11,343 nt of DNA from CAZWCX01 sp964632945 (GCA_964632945.1 CAZWCX010000185.1:1-11343), one strand, 5' to 3'. Shown: positions 1 to 7,586, counted from the first letter of the stretch. Numbers and translations: made by a program. The notes: generated from the sequence alone by a model not told the origin.

Positions 1-69
1 AGGGGGACCGCTTGGGTGGCTCAGGATAACCTGGCCCTGGGTGGCTCAAATGGGGTGGCCCTTGACACA
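1..69 (-). mobile_element. Probable terminal end of an IS21-type insertion sequence (partial, runs off left edge)
   Basis: On the minus strand this stretch starts TGTGTCAAGGG and carries the unit GAGCCACCCA twice (plus-strand TGGGTGGCTCA at 13-23 and 38-48, 25 bp apart) with a looser third copy, GGGCCACCCC, at 52-61. IS21-family elements usually have TG...CA tips and several short repeats inside each end, and CTGAGCCACC-like repeats are what I recall from high-GC members; this rests on memory, not a search. The proposed tip at base 69 falls exactly where similarity to the neighbouring metallophosphoesterase remnant stops, which fits an insertion into or beside that gene. No transposase sequence lies in the window. 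A diverged non-IS repeat is the alternative. Confidence 0.42.
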
Positions 70-271
70 TGCACCGTGATTTCCGGCCGGCACCCGAAGC
101 GCACTCGCGGCGAATGACCCCCTTGCATGCCCAGACCGCGGCTGACGTACGCCGCCATGGAGTCCACGGCCTATCGCCCGCCCTCGTACTTCCTGTCGAA
201 GGCGGAGTTCGTGATCCGCGCACCGTAGCCCGGCAGGCACACCTGTCCGCCGTGCGTGTGACTGTCCAACT
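69..271 (-). pseudogene. Metallophosphoesterase C-terminal remnant, interrupted by TAG
   Basis: Reading the minus strand from about 271 to 69 gives SHTHGGQVCLPGYG, then TNSAFDRKYEGGR, a TAG stop at 173-171, then AYVSRGLGM and VRFGCRPEITV. These match the C-terminal order of calcineurin-like phosphoesterases of the YkuE/YaeI type: the metal-binding GHTHGGQ loop, a KYxxG segment, the YVSRGLG motif and a final RPEI strand. The glycine of GHTH is replaced by serine. The TAG sits where the family normally has a residue such as tyrosine. The N-terminal catalytic two-thirds is absent: upstream sequence changes to unrelated kinase-like sequence by about 289. The fragment cannot make an active enzyme. 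Identification comes from motif order by eye; decay and truncation are seen directly. Confidence 0.72.
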
Positions 272-288
272 CCCCGGCAACTCTGGCA

Positions 289-414
289 ACCCACCACGAG
301 CGCCGCGGTCGCGCCGAGCGCGATCCGCGCGGTGAACCGGTTCCGCCTCGTCCAGCGCAGCGCCCGCACGAGCATCCCCGGCGGCTTCGCCGTCACCGGC
401 TCGCCGGCGATCCA
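289..414 (-). pseudogene. Ser/Thr protein kinase juxtamembrane fragment (remnant)
   Basis: The minus strand from 414 to 289 encodes WIAGEPVTAKPPG, then LRWTRRNRF and a hydrophobic run IALGATAALVVG. This is the segment linking the kinase domain to the transmembrane helix in planctomycete-type Ser/Thr kinases. The intact kinase in this window has the equivalent WLAGEPIAARPVG, WRKARRNRG and a hydrophobic helix at its residues 490-527. No catalytic kinase sequence precedes the fragment and no sensor region follows it. It abuts the metallophosphoesterase remnant within about 20 bp, so the two form a chimeric relic. It could be debris from a kinase gene once next to the phosphoesterase gene, or from a deletion that joined them. 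Confidence 0.68.
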
Positions 415-748
415 CATCACGGATGACTCATCACTCGAGCGCCCCGAATCTCCGCGTCCCGCGCGAATCCGGGTGTTCGTGGCGCCCCGCGGCCGCGGGG
501 TAGCCGGGAAACGGCGGCAGGACCGCGTGGCCCGATTCCTTTCCCCCCGAAGAAAAGCACGTCGCAAGTCCGCGCCATGTCGGGTCGGAGCCCTCCGAGG
601 GATCGAATTCCCGAAGAAGGTCCTGAAACGCGCGGGAGCGTCCGGCGTTCCTCCAGAGCCGTTCTCCAAGGTTCCGTACGCAGGATCCCCTGTCCGCGGC
701 ATACGAAACGACCGGGTGCCGCCAATTCCATACCACGAGGCACCATTC
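415..748. other. Gene-free leader region upstream of the first intact gene
   Basis: I see no recognisable protein similarity on either strand. An open frame continues upstream from 749 to a start at 332, but that extension is low-complexity Arg/Pro/Ser-rich sequence and in part lies antisense to the kinase remnant, so it is probably not translated. A perfect 16-bp palindrome of C and G residues lies at 485-500, centred on a GCGGCCGC core; it has no T tract and no clear function. The promoter of the two-gene unit should lie here, but no convincing -35/-10 pair stands out. The purine-rich CGAGG at 736-740 is the likely ribosome-binding site of the next gene. Confidence 0.5.
736..740 (+). promoter_or_regulatory. 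Ribosome binding site that decides the start of the first gene
   Basis: CGAGG (core GAGG at 737-740) lies 8 bases before the ATG at 749. Translation from that ATG begins immediately with a conserved-looking CxxC zinc ribbon, whereas in-frame starts further upstream add about 139 residues with no domain character. Confidence 0.55.
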
Positions 749-3700
749 ATGCCGATCCCGTTCACCTGCCCGGCCTGCGGCAAGTCCGGCCATGCCGTGG
801 ACGCCATGGCCGGAACCAAGGCGCGATGTCGCTGCGGAGCGGTGCTTCTCCTCGGTTCCCCGGACGGAACGGTCGAGTCGCGACCTGCGGGGGCCGAACG
901 TAGGAGCGGGCTGGAACGGAGAACGCAGGCGGGGCCGACTCGCAGCCCGGATCGAAGGAGCGTCGGCGATCGCCGCGTCCAAGACCAACCGCGCCAGTCT
1001 CCCCACAGGCCTCCACGCAGCTTGCCGGCTGCCATGCCGGGTCCCGAGACGGACGTAGTGCCCCCGGATCCGCCCGTTGCCGGTCGATCGTCCGGAACTG
1101 TGGTTGGAGGAGGCGCCCACGGGGCAGGCCCCGTCCCACGCAGCGGCGGTTGGGGGGCGCAGGGAGGCCAGTCCTCGGGTAGCACCCTCCCACCCGATCG
1201 GCGGGAACTCGCCCATGAACCCTCGGAGAGCAAGATCGTCGTCACCTTCTCTGCGGCGATGTTGCCGATCAGAGCCGATGAGCGCCTGCTCGATCCGGGT
1301 AACCAGTACCTCTGGTTGGATCTCGCCCAGCCAGCGATTTGCAGCTGCTGTGCTGGGCAGTGGAACGAGCATCTCCCGTTCAAGCGGTCCTTCGGAAAGC
1401 GCATTTTTGAACTCGACTTTCCCTATTGCTCGATGTGTGCAAACCACGTACGGGCCGCCGACATGGGAGTCCAAAGGGGGTGCGGGGTCATGGGGCTGAT
1501 AGCCCTGGGCGTTTTCGGGCTGTTCGCACGAGCCGAGTTCAGTGGGAAGGACGGGCCGGCCAACTTCGGTCCATGTCTCGGGCTCGTGCTTGGCCCCATG
1601 GTCGCTTTCGCCGCCGTCCTTCTCTCGGAGCGACTCGGGGTCCTCCGTCCTTCCGCTCCCCTGGCCACGAACCACGCAAGTCGGCACCAATCCGCAGGGA
1701 TCGTCGCCATTGGGTCCGGCATCTTCTCCGGATTGGAGTCCGTGAGCTTCGGTTTCCTGAATCATCGCTTCGCGGCAGAATTCGTTCGAGCCAATGCGAA
1801 GCGCGTCGAGCGTGTGGAGTCGTACAGGGACAACACCCTTCTCTGCATACTTGCCGACAACCTGGAGAAGCGCTGGATCGGGCGCGAGCGCGTCCAGCAA
1901 TTCGTCGCCGCCCATGGCAGCACGGACATAGCCTCCAGTATCTCACCATCGACCGACCCGATCGAGGATGTGGAGACTGGGGACACCCGGGCAGTGATTT
2001 CCTCCACACCAAGCACTGCGATCTGCACTTGGTGCGGAATCGCGCTTCGCCCGGAGGATCTTCGCCATGACTGTGGAGTTTGCTTGACAGCGCATCACGG
2101 CGTCTGTTGGGTCGAGCGCGGAGGGTGTGCGGATCCCGTATGTGCTTTCGCGCCGGTGCGTACACGAGGTGCAGCGGACAGTCCGGGAAACAACGAAGAG
2201 CCCGAGGACTCGCCCACGGAACCACCGATCTGCCCGGATTGCGGTGGCCCGATCAGCCCAGGCGACGATCGCTCCTGCCCGACCTGCGGCGCCGTACGCC
2301 ATCTGGGTTGCTGGGAATTGCGGGGCGGATGCTGTCGCGCGACGGTCCGGACGACCGACGGCCGCGGAACCAAGGGCATCGAATCCTGGCGCTGGGCCTG
2401 CTTCCTCTCGGGGGGGACCGCCTGGACGGCGTATCTCGTCCTCATGAGCCGGCATGCAGCAGCGAGGTCCACGCTGTTTCTCTCCGACGGGTCTCTTCCC
2501 CTCGTCTTGAGCGCCGCCTTTTCCTGCGAAGGCGTATTGGCGATGGCCGGATGCCTAGGTCTCCTCGGGATTCCGCTCGGCCGCGGCCTTCGCACGTCCG
2601 GATCGCCGCGTTGGATTGGAACCCTCACGTTCCTGGGCACTTGGGTGGGGGGGATCGCGCTGGCAATTCTGATCCTGACCGCCGTGGGGTCGCCTCATCG
2701 CGCCCGACCGAGGGCCCCGCAGGTTCCGGTCGGAGGGGAAGCGAGCGTCCACCCATCGACTCCAGCCGGGACTGCATGGACGACGGATCCTCGTCCGGGC
2801 TCGAGCCCGAAGTCGCCCACGTCCGCGTCGAACGAGTCCCCTCCCGCCACCGCCACCCTCCGCGTCACCCTGCGGTCGGATTCCTCGACGCCGGCCCCGG
2901 ACAAGGACGCGCCCGTCTCCGTCCTGGTCGTCGGGCCCTGGCCGGAGGGAGCGCGGGTCGAGTTGCCCACCGTGCAGGATCGCCCGCACCTCCTCTCGAC
3001 CGTCGCGCGCTTGAGCGGCCACGCCAAGGTCGCCCGCGACCTGGCCGGCACGCTGCGCAACGCGGTCGGCTCCGTCTGGCAGGGGGACGAGCCCGCGGCC
3101 GTGCCCGCCGGTGGGTCGCCCGCCCTCGCGGACGCCGTGCGCCTCGGGTGCGCTCCGTGCGTGCCCTTGCCCGCGGCCGGGCTGGCGCCCGAGCACGGAC
3201 CGGGCCTGCTGGAATGCGCCGAGACCCTCGACCGGCTGGCCGCGGCGCTTCTCGCCGCGGCCGAAGCCCTGCGCGCCGCCGCCACCGGCGACTTCACGAC
3301 CGACGAACTGGCCGCCTGGCATCAACACGCGGCGATCCTCCAGCGCTGGCGGCACGCTCCGGACCTGGCTCGATCGATCGGCGAGTACGCGCAGGCCCTG
3401 GAAATCCTCCTCGACGACGCGAACCGAAACGACCGAATCTGGACCGGCCGCCTCCGACGGACCGAACTCCAGGACAAGGCGGCGGAGGGATCCGGCGCGT
3501 CCCCGTTCCCGGGCAACGTCGTCCCGGGCCGGTTCCTCGTGTTCGCCGCACGCACGGGCCCGGCGGCCGCCCGCGAGGATCGCCCGCGCGACGGTGCTCC
3601 GTCCCGGCAGGGACTCCGCTGGGTCGAGGAAGTTCAAGTCGCACGGTCCGCCGCGGCGGAGGTGAAACTCGGGCCGTCCGATGCGACGGTCCTGTGGGAC

Positions 3701-4417
3701 CTGGAGCGGGACCACGTGAGAATCCACGCGGCGGCCGCGGAACTCGCCGCGAAATGGAAGCGCGATCAGGAAGCCCGCGCGGACCAGCGCCGCCGGACCG
3801 CCGAGAACCGGCAGGCCGAGGCGAAGTCGCTCCTGGACGAAGGCCGCAAGGCGGAAGCCGCGTCCCGCATCCGCGAAGCGATCCGGTGCTACGAGCGCAT
3901 CCATCGGGAATTCGGCGACACGCCCCCGGCCGGCGAAGCGTCCGAGCGTCACCGCGCGATCGAATCGGCCGCCGCCGAACGCCTGCGCGAGGCGCACCGG
4001 CTCCGCGAGGGCGGCGACGACTGGGGCGCGGCCGCGGCCTACCGCGAACTGGCCGTCGGGTTCGACGGGACCAACCCCGCCGCGGCCGCGGGCGCACAAT
4101 TGCGGCAGACGACCGACCGGCTGTTCCAGCAGGCGGAAGCGCAGGAACGCACGGCTTCGCCGAACCCGGCCGCCGAGACCTACCGAAGGCTGGCGAAGGA
4201 GTTCGGCGGAACCTCCGCCGGCGCCTCTTCCGATCTCCGTCTCCGCCAGCGCAGGAAGGAAGCCCGGGAGGCCTTCGGGCGCGGGAAGAACTGGGAAACC
4301 AACCGCATGACCCAAAAAGCCCTCGAGTGCTACCAGGAAGTCCTCGACAAGTACCCGGAAACCGACGCCGCCAAGGAGGCGCGCGAGCGTATCGCCGTCC
4401 TGAAAAAAGTCCGGTGA
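749..4417 (+). CDS. Multi-pass membrane protein with N-terminal zinc ribbon, two tandem prokaryotic RING-like domains and C-terminal TPR-like repeats
   Basis: Function unknown; 1222 residues from the ATG at 749. In order: a zinc ribbon (C7-x2-C10 and C27-x-C29); a disordered Arg/Pro/Gly-rich stretch (about 44-165) with ERR/DRR motifs; a CxxC module (C198/C201 and C227/C230, H233) followed by membrane segments at about 246-260 and 273-292; two RING-like treble clefs of the Prok-RING_1 type, C426-C465 and C495-C529, each with CxxC, CxxC, H..CW and GGC elements; membrane segments at about 549-567, 583-608 and 623-646; a Pro/Ser linker; an alpha-helical region; and TPR-like helices from about 1025 to the end (AEAKSLLDEG, ALECYQEVLDKYPET). 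RING-like folds bind zinc and mediate protein contacts; ubiquitin-type ligase activity should not be assumed. Codon use changes sharply near residue 684: third-position GC is about 54% in one 50-codon sample before the linker and about 98% in one after it. It lies 10 bp ahead of the TerB-like gene, probably in one operon. Confidence 0.82.
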   Translation: MPIPFTCPACGKSGHAVDAMAGTKARCRCGAVLLLGSPDGTVESRPAGAERRSGLERRTQAGPTRSPDRRSVGDRRVQDQPRQSPHRPPRSLPAAMPGPETDVVPPDPPVAGRSSGTVVGGGAHGAGPVPRSGGWGAQGGQSSGSTLPPDRRELAHEPSESKIVVTFSAAMLPIRADERLLDPGNQYLWLDLAQPAICSCCAGQWNEHLPFKRSFGKRIFELDFPYCSMCANHVRAADMGVQRGCGVMGLIALGVFGLFARAEFSGKDGPANFGPCLGLVLGPMVAFAAVLLSERLGVLRPSAPLATNHASRHQSAGIVAIGSGIFSGLESVSFGFLNHRFAAEFVRANAKRVERVESYRDNTLLCILADNLEKRWIGRERVQQFVAAHGSTDIASSISPSTDPIEDVETGDTRAVISSTPSTAICTWCGIALRPEDLRHDCGVCLTAHHGVCWVERGGCADPVCAFAPVRTRGAADSPGNNEEPEDSPTEPPICPDCGGPISPGDDRSCPTCGAVRHLGCWELRGGCCRATVRTTDGRGTKGIESWRWACFLSGGTAWTAYLVLMSRHAAARSTLFLSDGSLPLVLSAAFSCEGVLAMAGCLGLLGIPLGRGLRTSGSPRWIGTLTFLGTWVGGIALAILILTAVGSPHRARPRAPQVPVGGEASVHPSTPAGTAWTTDPRPGSSPKSPTSASNESPPATATLRVTLRSDSSTPAPDKDAPVSVLVVGPWPEGARVELPTVQDRPHLLSTVARLSGHAKVARDLAGTLRNAVGSVWQGDEPAAVPAGGSPALADAVRLGCAPCVPLPAAGLAPEHGPGLLECAETLDRLAAALLAAAEALRAAATGDFTTDELAAWHQHAAILQRWRHAPDLARSIGEYAQALEILLDDANRNDRIWTGRLRRTELQDKAAEGSGASPFPGNVVPGRFLVFAARTGPAAAREDRPRDGAPSRQGLRWVEEVQVARSAAAEVKLGPSDATVLWDLERDHVRIHAAAAELAAKWKRDQEARADQRRRTAENRQAEAKSLLDEGRKAEAASRIREAIRCYERIHREFGDTPPAGEASERHRAIESAAAERLREAHRLREGGDDWGAAAAYRELAVGFDGTNPAAAAGAQLRQTTDRLFQQAEAQERTASPNPAAETYRRLAKEFGGTSAGASSDLRLRQRRKEAREAFGRGKNWETNRMTQKALECYQEVLDKYPETDAAKEARERIAVLKKVR

Positions 4418-4420
4418 GGG
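4414..4420 (+). promoter_or_regulatory. Ribosome binding site of the second gene, overlapping the preceding stop codon
   Basis: GTGAGGG spans the TGA of the upstream gene (4415-4417) and ends 7 bases before the ATG at 4428. The overlap favours translation of both genes from one mRNA, possibly with coupling. Confidence 0.6.
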
Positions 4421-4427
4421 CTGCACG

Positions 4428-7400
4428 ATGTCCTTGGCCCCGGAAACCGCCTACCGCTACATGGTTCTTTCGGCTCTCGCCGACGGGGAGATCGCGGAGG
4501 AAGAGCGGTCCCTCCTCGTGTCGGCCCGCATCCGCCTCGGCTTGAGTCCGCCGGACGCGGAGCGCATCCGGGTCGAGCTGGCGGCGAATCCGCGCCCGGC
4601 GTTGCCGATGCCGAAGCACCCGTCGGCGCGCCGCGTGGTGATCGAGATGATGCTCGACATGGTGGCCGCGGACGGGGAGATCGCCGAGGCGGAACGCCAG
4701 TTGATCGACCGGACCCGGCGCGCCTTCGGCATCTCGACCGCGGACTATCTGACGATCCTCGCGCGATTCACGAAAAACGCCCCGACCCCGCGCGACCCGG
4801 CCCCGCCCGAGGACCGACGCGCACGAGACGGCGGGACGCCGGCGCACCCGGTTCCGCCCGCTGCCCCGCCGCCGCGCTCCGCCGCACGGGGCGCCGCGTC
4901 GTCGCCGCGTGCGCCGGTTCCGCCCTCGGGAAAGCACGTGGGCGTCCGGGGCCCCGCCCCGAACCCGGCGCCCGCCGCGTCCGTGCCGCCGGGCCCGGCC
5001 GGGGGCGACGCCCCTTCGACCCCCCGGTCGTCGCCCTGGCCGGCCGGACTGGGCCCCTGGCTCGCGGATCACAGGCGCACGATCCGGTGGGCCGCGGCCG
5101 TCGCGGCCGCGGCGGTGCTGGCCGTCGCGACCCTCTCGATGACCCCCTATCGCCGCGCCCTGCGCGCGCTGCGCGCGGGACCCCCGATCGACGCCGCGCA
5201 CGTTCGCACGTTGCAGGTGCACTACGCCGCCGCGCTCCCCCACGCCTCCGCGCTCCTGGCCCGCGACCCATCGCCGGACGTCCGGGCGAACTGCGCGGCC
5301 TTCCTGCGCGCCTGCCTGGAGGAGGCCGACGCGAGTTGCGCGAACGCAACGGCCGCCGTCCTGCTGACCCGTGCGCCGGACCTGCTGGTCGAATTGCTGC
5401 CGCACGCCTCCGATGCCGCACTCCCGGCGGTTGCCGCCGCCGCCCTCGACGCCTCGGGCGAGGGTCCGACGCCGGTCCTGCGCGCCCTGCTTCCGCTCTC
5501 GATCGCCCGCGGCTTGTTCGCCCCCGTGGCCGCCGCCGCCGGCGACTGGACGCGACCGGTCGCGCGCGAGGAGCTGAAGCGCGTCCTGCGGCCGCTGCTC
5601 CTGGAGACCGAATTCGCGGCGCAGCGGACGGCGGCGGAGGCGATCCTGTCCGGGCCGCTCCGCAGCGACCGGGAAATGGCCCGCGCCGTCCTCGACCTCG
5701 TCCCGGGCCCCCGGTCGCACCTTCGCCCGCCGGTCGATCTCCTCCGCTTCGTCGCCGGCTGGGACGAGCCTTCCGTGCTCGAACGCCTGCGCGGCGGGTC
5801 GGCGGCGGAACTCCGCGCGGCGTTCCCGCCCGAGGATCTCGCCCGCCTCCCGGAGCCCGACCGGCGCCGGGGGACCGCATGGCGCACGACCCTCGAACGC
5901 CGCCTCCTCCTCGCCGACGCGCTCGTCGCCGCCGGCAACGCCGACCCGGTCGCCATCACCGATGCGCTGCGCGACGCCGCGGGCGCCGAGGGAGCGCTGC
6001 TGCGGGACGAGATCTCCCGATCGGCCCGCTCGCGTCCCGGCACGGCCATGCTGCAATGCGTGCTCCTCGGACGGCTCGAAGGATGGCCCCAAGCGGCAAC
6101 GCCCTTCGACGAGATCGTCCCGCTCCTCGATCCCGCGGACTGGTCGGCCCTCCTCGGCTCGACCGCCGGGGAGCCGCGGGACGGGTTCGTCCTCCTGGCC
6201 CTCGAGCGGCAGCGGCCCGAAGTGGCGGACCACTTCCGGGCCGACCCCGTCCGCATCCGCGAGCTGGGCGCCGCCGCCGGCACGCGCGTCCTGGCGGTCG
6301 TGCTGGACGACCTGTCGAACGACCAACTGGGGGCCTTGTTCGTCGAGGCCTCTCGCGCCAGGAACCCGGTGGCCTGGTGTCTCGCCCGCGTCGTCCCACC
6401 CCTGGCGCGCCGCGTGACCCCCGCGGAACTGGACGCCTTCATCCACCAGACCGATTCCTGGACGCTGCCGCTCCTCCAGGAGATCCTCGCGGAGGGCGAG
6501 GAAGCGGTCGGCTGGTACTACGGGACGTGCGGCACGAATCTGTCCGCCCTTCCGCCGAACGTTCTCGGCCCGGTCCACGAGGCGGTCCTCCGCTGGCTTC
6601 CGCCGGAGCGCCTCGCCGCCCTCCTCGCCACCGTCCTGTCCCAGAAACAGGTGTACGGCGAATTCGTGCGATCCGTGCAGTTCCGGCGGCCGGACCTCCT
6701 CGTGGCCTGGCTGCGCACCCAGACCGAACCCGCGCTCCAGGAACTCGCCGCCCGCATCGGCCCCGACCTCTGGAACCTCCTCCGCAAGGCAGGAACGGCC
6801 GACCCCGCCGTCGCCGCGGTCCTGGCTCGCGTGGACACCCGGATTCACGTGCAGACGTTCCAGGAGAGCCCGATGGGCAAACTCCCCCCTCCGGAACTGT
6901 CGGGGGGCGAGCCGCGTCCCGGCTGGAGCGTGTACGAGGTCGAGAACGGCACGGACGACGTGCTGACCGTCTTCCTGGACGGGCCCGACGCCCTCCAGCG
7001 GTCGATCCCGGCCGGCGGCTCGACGACCCTGGAAATCCCCAGCGGCGCCTACTCCGTGTACGTCACGGTCACCCGCAAGAACGTGATCCCGTTCCAAGGC
7101 TCGTTCACGCTGCGCGGCCGCTACCGCGCGCGCTTCGTGATCACCTCCGCGCCCACCTCGACGCAGGGGACCGGCGGGCCCGGGCTGGTGATCTACCAGT
7201 GTCATCGCTGCGGCTACACGTCCGCCGCTCCCGGTTCCTGCCCCAACTGCCGCGAATACGTCTGCAAGCGCTGCGGGTACACCTCCCATTCCCCGGGGGA
7301 GTGCCCGAGGTGCAAGATCTACCGCTGCACCAACTGCGGCTCGACCTCGTCTTCCCCCGGCAAATGCAGCGTGTGCGTGAGCCACCGGTACGTCTGCCTC

Positions 7401-7451
7401 CGCTGCGGGTACTCGCAAGGCACGCCGGGATTCTGCCCGCGGTGCCGCTGA
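4428..7451 (+). CDS. TerB-like domain membrane-anchored protein with four C-terminal tandem zinc ribbons
   Basis: Function unknown; 1007 residues. The N-terminus (about 5-115) resembles the helical TerB fold: two copies of an acidic ADGEIAE-x-ER motif (D19-G20-E21 and D82-G83-E84), spaced as in TerB-like domains, where such acidic residues are thought to bind metal. A Pro/Ala-rich linker (about 117-210) leads to one membrane helix (221-238) flanked by basic residues, so topology is ambiguous. Residues 241-820 are Leu/Ala/Arg-rich and look alpha-helical, possibly HEAT- or TPR-like repeats, with no family I can name. About 820-908 is a small beta domain containing IPAGGSTTLEIPSGAYSVYV, reminiscent of Ig-like or PEGA-type folds. 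The end has four CxxC-x9-CxxC knuckles starting at C925, C946, C967 and C990, finishing at the last residue. It follows the RING-domain gene by 10 bp and is followed by a strong hairpin. The TerB call rests on motif layout; involvement in tellurite resistance is not implied. Confidence 0.82.
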   Translation: MSLAPETAYRYMVLSALADGEIAEEERSLLVSARIRLGLSPPDAERIRVELAANPRPALPMPKHPSARRVVIEMMLDMVAADGEIAEAERQLIDRTRRAFGISTADYLTILARFTKNAPTPRDPAPPEDRRARDGGTPAHPVPPAAPPPRSAARGAASSPRAPVPPSGKHVGVRGPAPNPAPAASVPPGPAGGDAPSTPRSSPWPAGLGPWLADHRRTIRWAAAVAAAAVLAVATLSMTPYRRALRALRAGPPIDAAHVRTLQVHYAAALPHASALLARDPSPDVRANCAAFLRACLEEADASCANATAAVLLTRAPDLLVELLPHASDAALPAVAAAALDASGEGPTPVLRALLPLSIARGLFAPVAAAAGDWTRPVAREELKRVLRPLLLETEFAAQRTAAEAILSGPLRSDREMARAVLDLVPGPRSHLRPPVDLLRFVAGWDEPSVLERLRGGSAAELRAAFPPEDLARLPEPDRRRGTAWRTTLERRLLLADALVAAGNADPVAITDALRDAAGAEGALLRDEISRSARSRPGTAMLQCVLLGRLEGWPQAATPFDEIVPLLDPADWSALLGSTAGEPRDGFVLLALERQRPEVADHFRADPVRIRELGAAAGTRVLAVVLDDLSNDQLGALFVEASRARNPVAWCLARVVPPLARRVTPAELDAFIHQTDSWTLPLLQEILAEGEEAVGWYYGTCGTNLSALPPNVLGPVHEAVLRWLPPERLAALLATVLSQKQVYGEFVRSVQFRRPDLLVAWLRTQTEPALQELAARIGPDLWNLLRKAGTADPAVAAVLARVDTRIHVQTFQESPMGKLPPPELSGGEPRPGWSVYEVENGTDDVLTVFLDGPDALQRSIPAGGSTTLEIPSGAYSVYVTVTRKNVIPFQGSFTLRGRYRARFVITSAPTSTQGTGGPGLVIYQCHRCGYTSAAPGSCPNCREYVCKRCGYTSHSPGECPRCKIYRCTNCGSTSSSPGKCSVCVSHRYVCLRCGYSQGTPGFCPRCR
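7200..7448 (+). repeat. Four tandem zinc-ribbon coding repeats (about 63-69 bp period)
   Basis: Four in-frame units encode CHRCGYTSAAPGSCPNC, CKRCGYTSHSPGECPRC, CTNCGSTSSSPGKCSVC and CLRCGYSQGTPGFCPRC. Cysteine starts are 21, 21 and 23 residues apart. All eight CxxC pairs are intact and the central S/G-x-PG-x-C core is kept in every unit, which points to internal duplication under selection to bind four metal ions. Confidence 0.88.
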
Positions 7452-7455
7452 CCCG

Positions 7456-7488
7456 CCGGCGGGGAGACCGCTCGGGTCTTCCCGCCGG
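7456..7488 (+). terminator. Hairpin terminator after the two-gene unit
   Basis: Arms CCGGCGGGGAGACC (7456-7469) and GGTCTTCCCGCCGG (7475-7488) form a 14-bp stem with one G-U pair and a 5-base loop, starting 5 bases after the TGA at 7449-7451. There is no T tract, which is common in very GC-rich genomes, so it may terminate weakly or act as a 3'-end stabilising hairpin. Confidence 0.68.
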
Positions 7489-7518
7489 ACGCCCCGTCCC
7501 TCCGGCCCACGCCCCCCG

Positions 7519-7548
7519 TTGTTTCGCCCCGCGCCGCCGTGCTACCGT
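7519..7548 (+). promoter_or_regulatory. Possible sigma-70-type promoter of the kinase gene
   Basis: TTGTTT (7519-7524) and TACCGT (7543-7548) are separated by 18 bases in the only intergenic gap before the kinase, after the hairpin terminator. The -10-like element lies about 50 bases upstream of the ATG at 7600. The match to consensus is partial, and the call leans on position. Confidence 0.35.
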
Positions 7549-7586
7549 CTCCTTCGGACCGATCGCCTGCCCCATCGCCCCTTTCC

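Noticed and set aside
62..90. TTGACA at 62-67 as a -35 promoter element
   Set aside because: No -10-like sequence lies 16-19 bases downstream (the region reads GGCCGG), and the hexamer belongs to the proposed insertion-sequence tip.
171..173. TAG in the phosphoesterase remnant as a recoded amino acid
   Set aside because: The fragment already lacks its catalytic N-terminus and the GHTH glycine, so simple decay or a sequencing error is the better explanation.
485..500. 16-bp GC palindrome as a terminator
   Set aside because: It has no loop, no T tract and no gene ending just upstream; at this GC content it may be chance.
332..748. A 139-residue N-terminal extension of the first gene from an upstream in-frame ATG
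   Set aside because: The extension has no domain character and partly lies antisense to the kinase remnant. The ATG at 749 has a suitably placed GAGG and starts directly with a zinc ribbon.
431..1915. Long minus-strand open frames opposite the first gene
   Set aside because: No recognisable motifs; they lie opposite a frame with clear CxxC, RING-like and membrane features. Long antisense frames are expected at this GC content.
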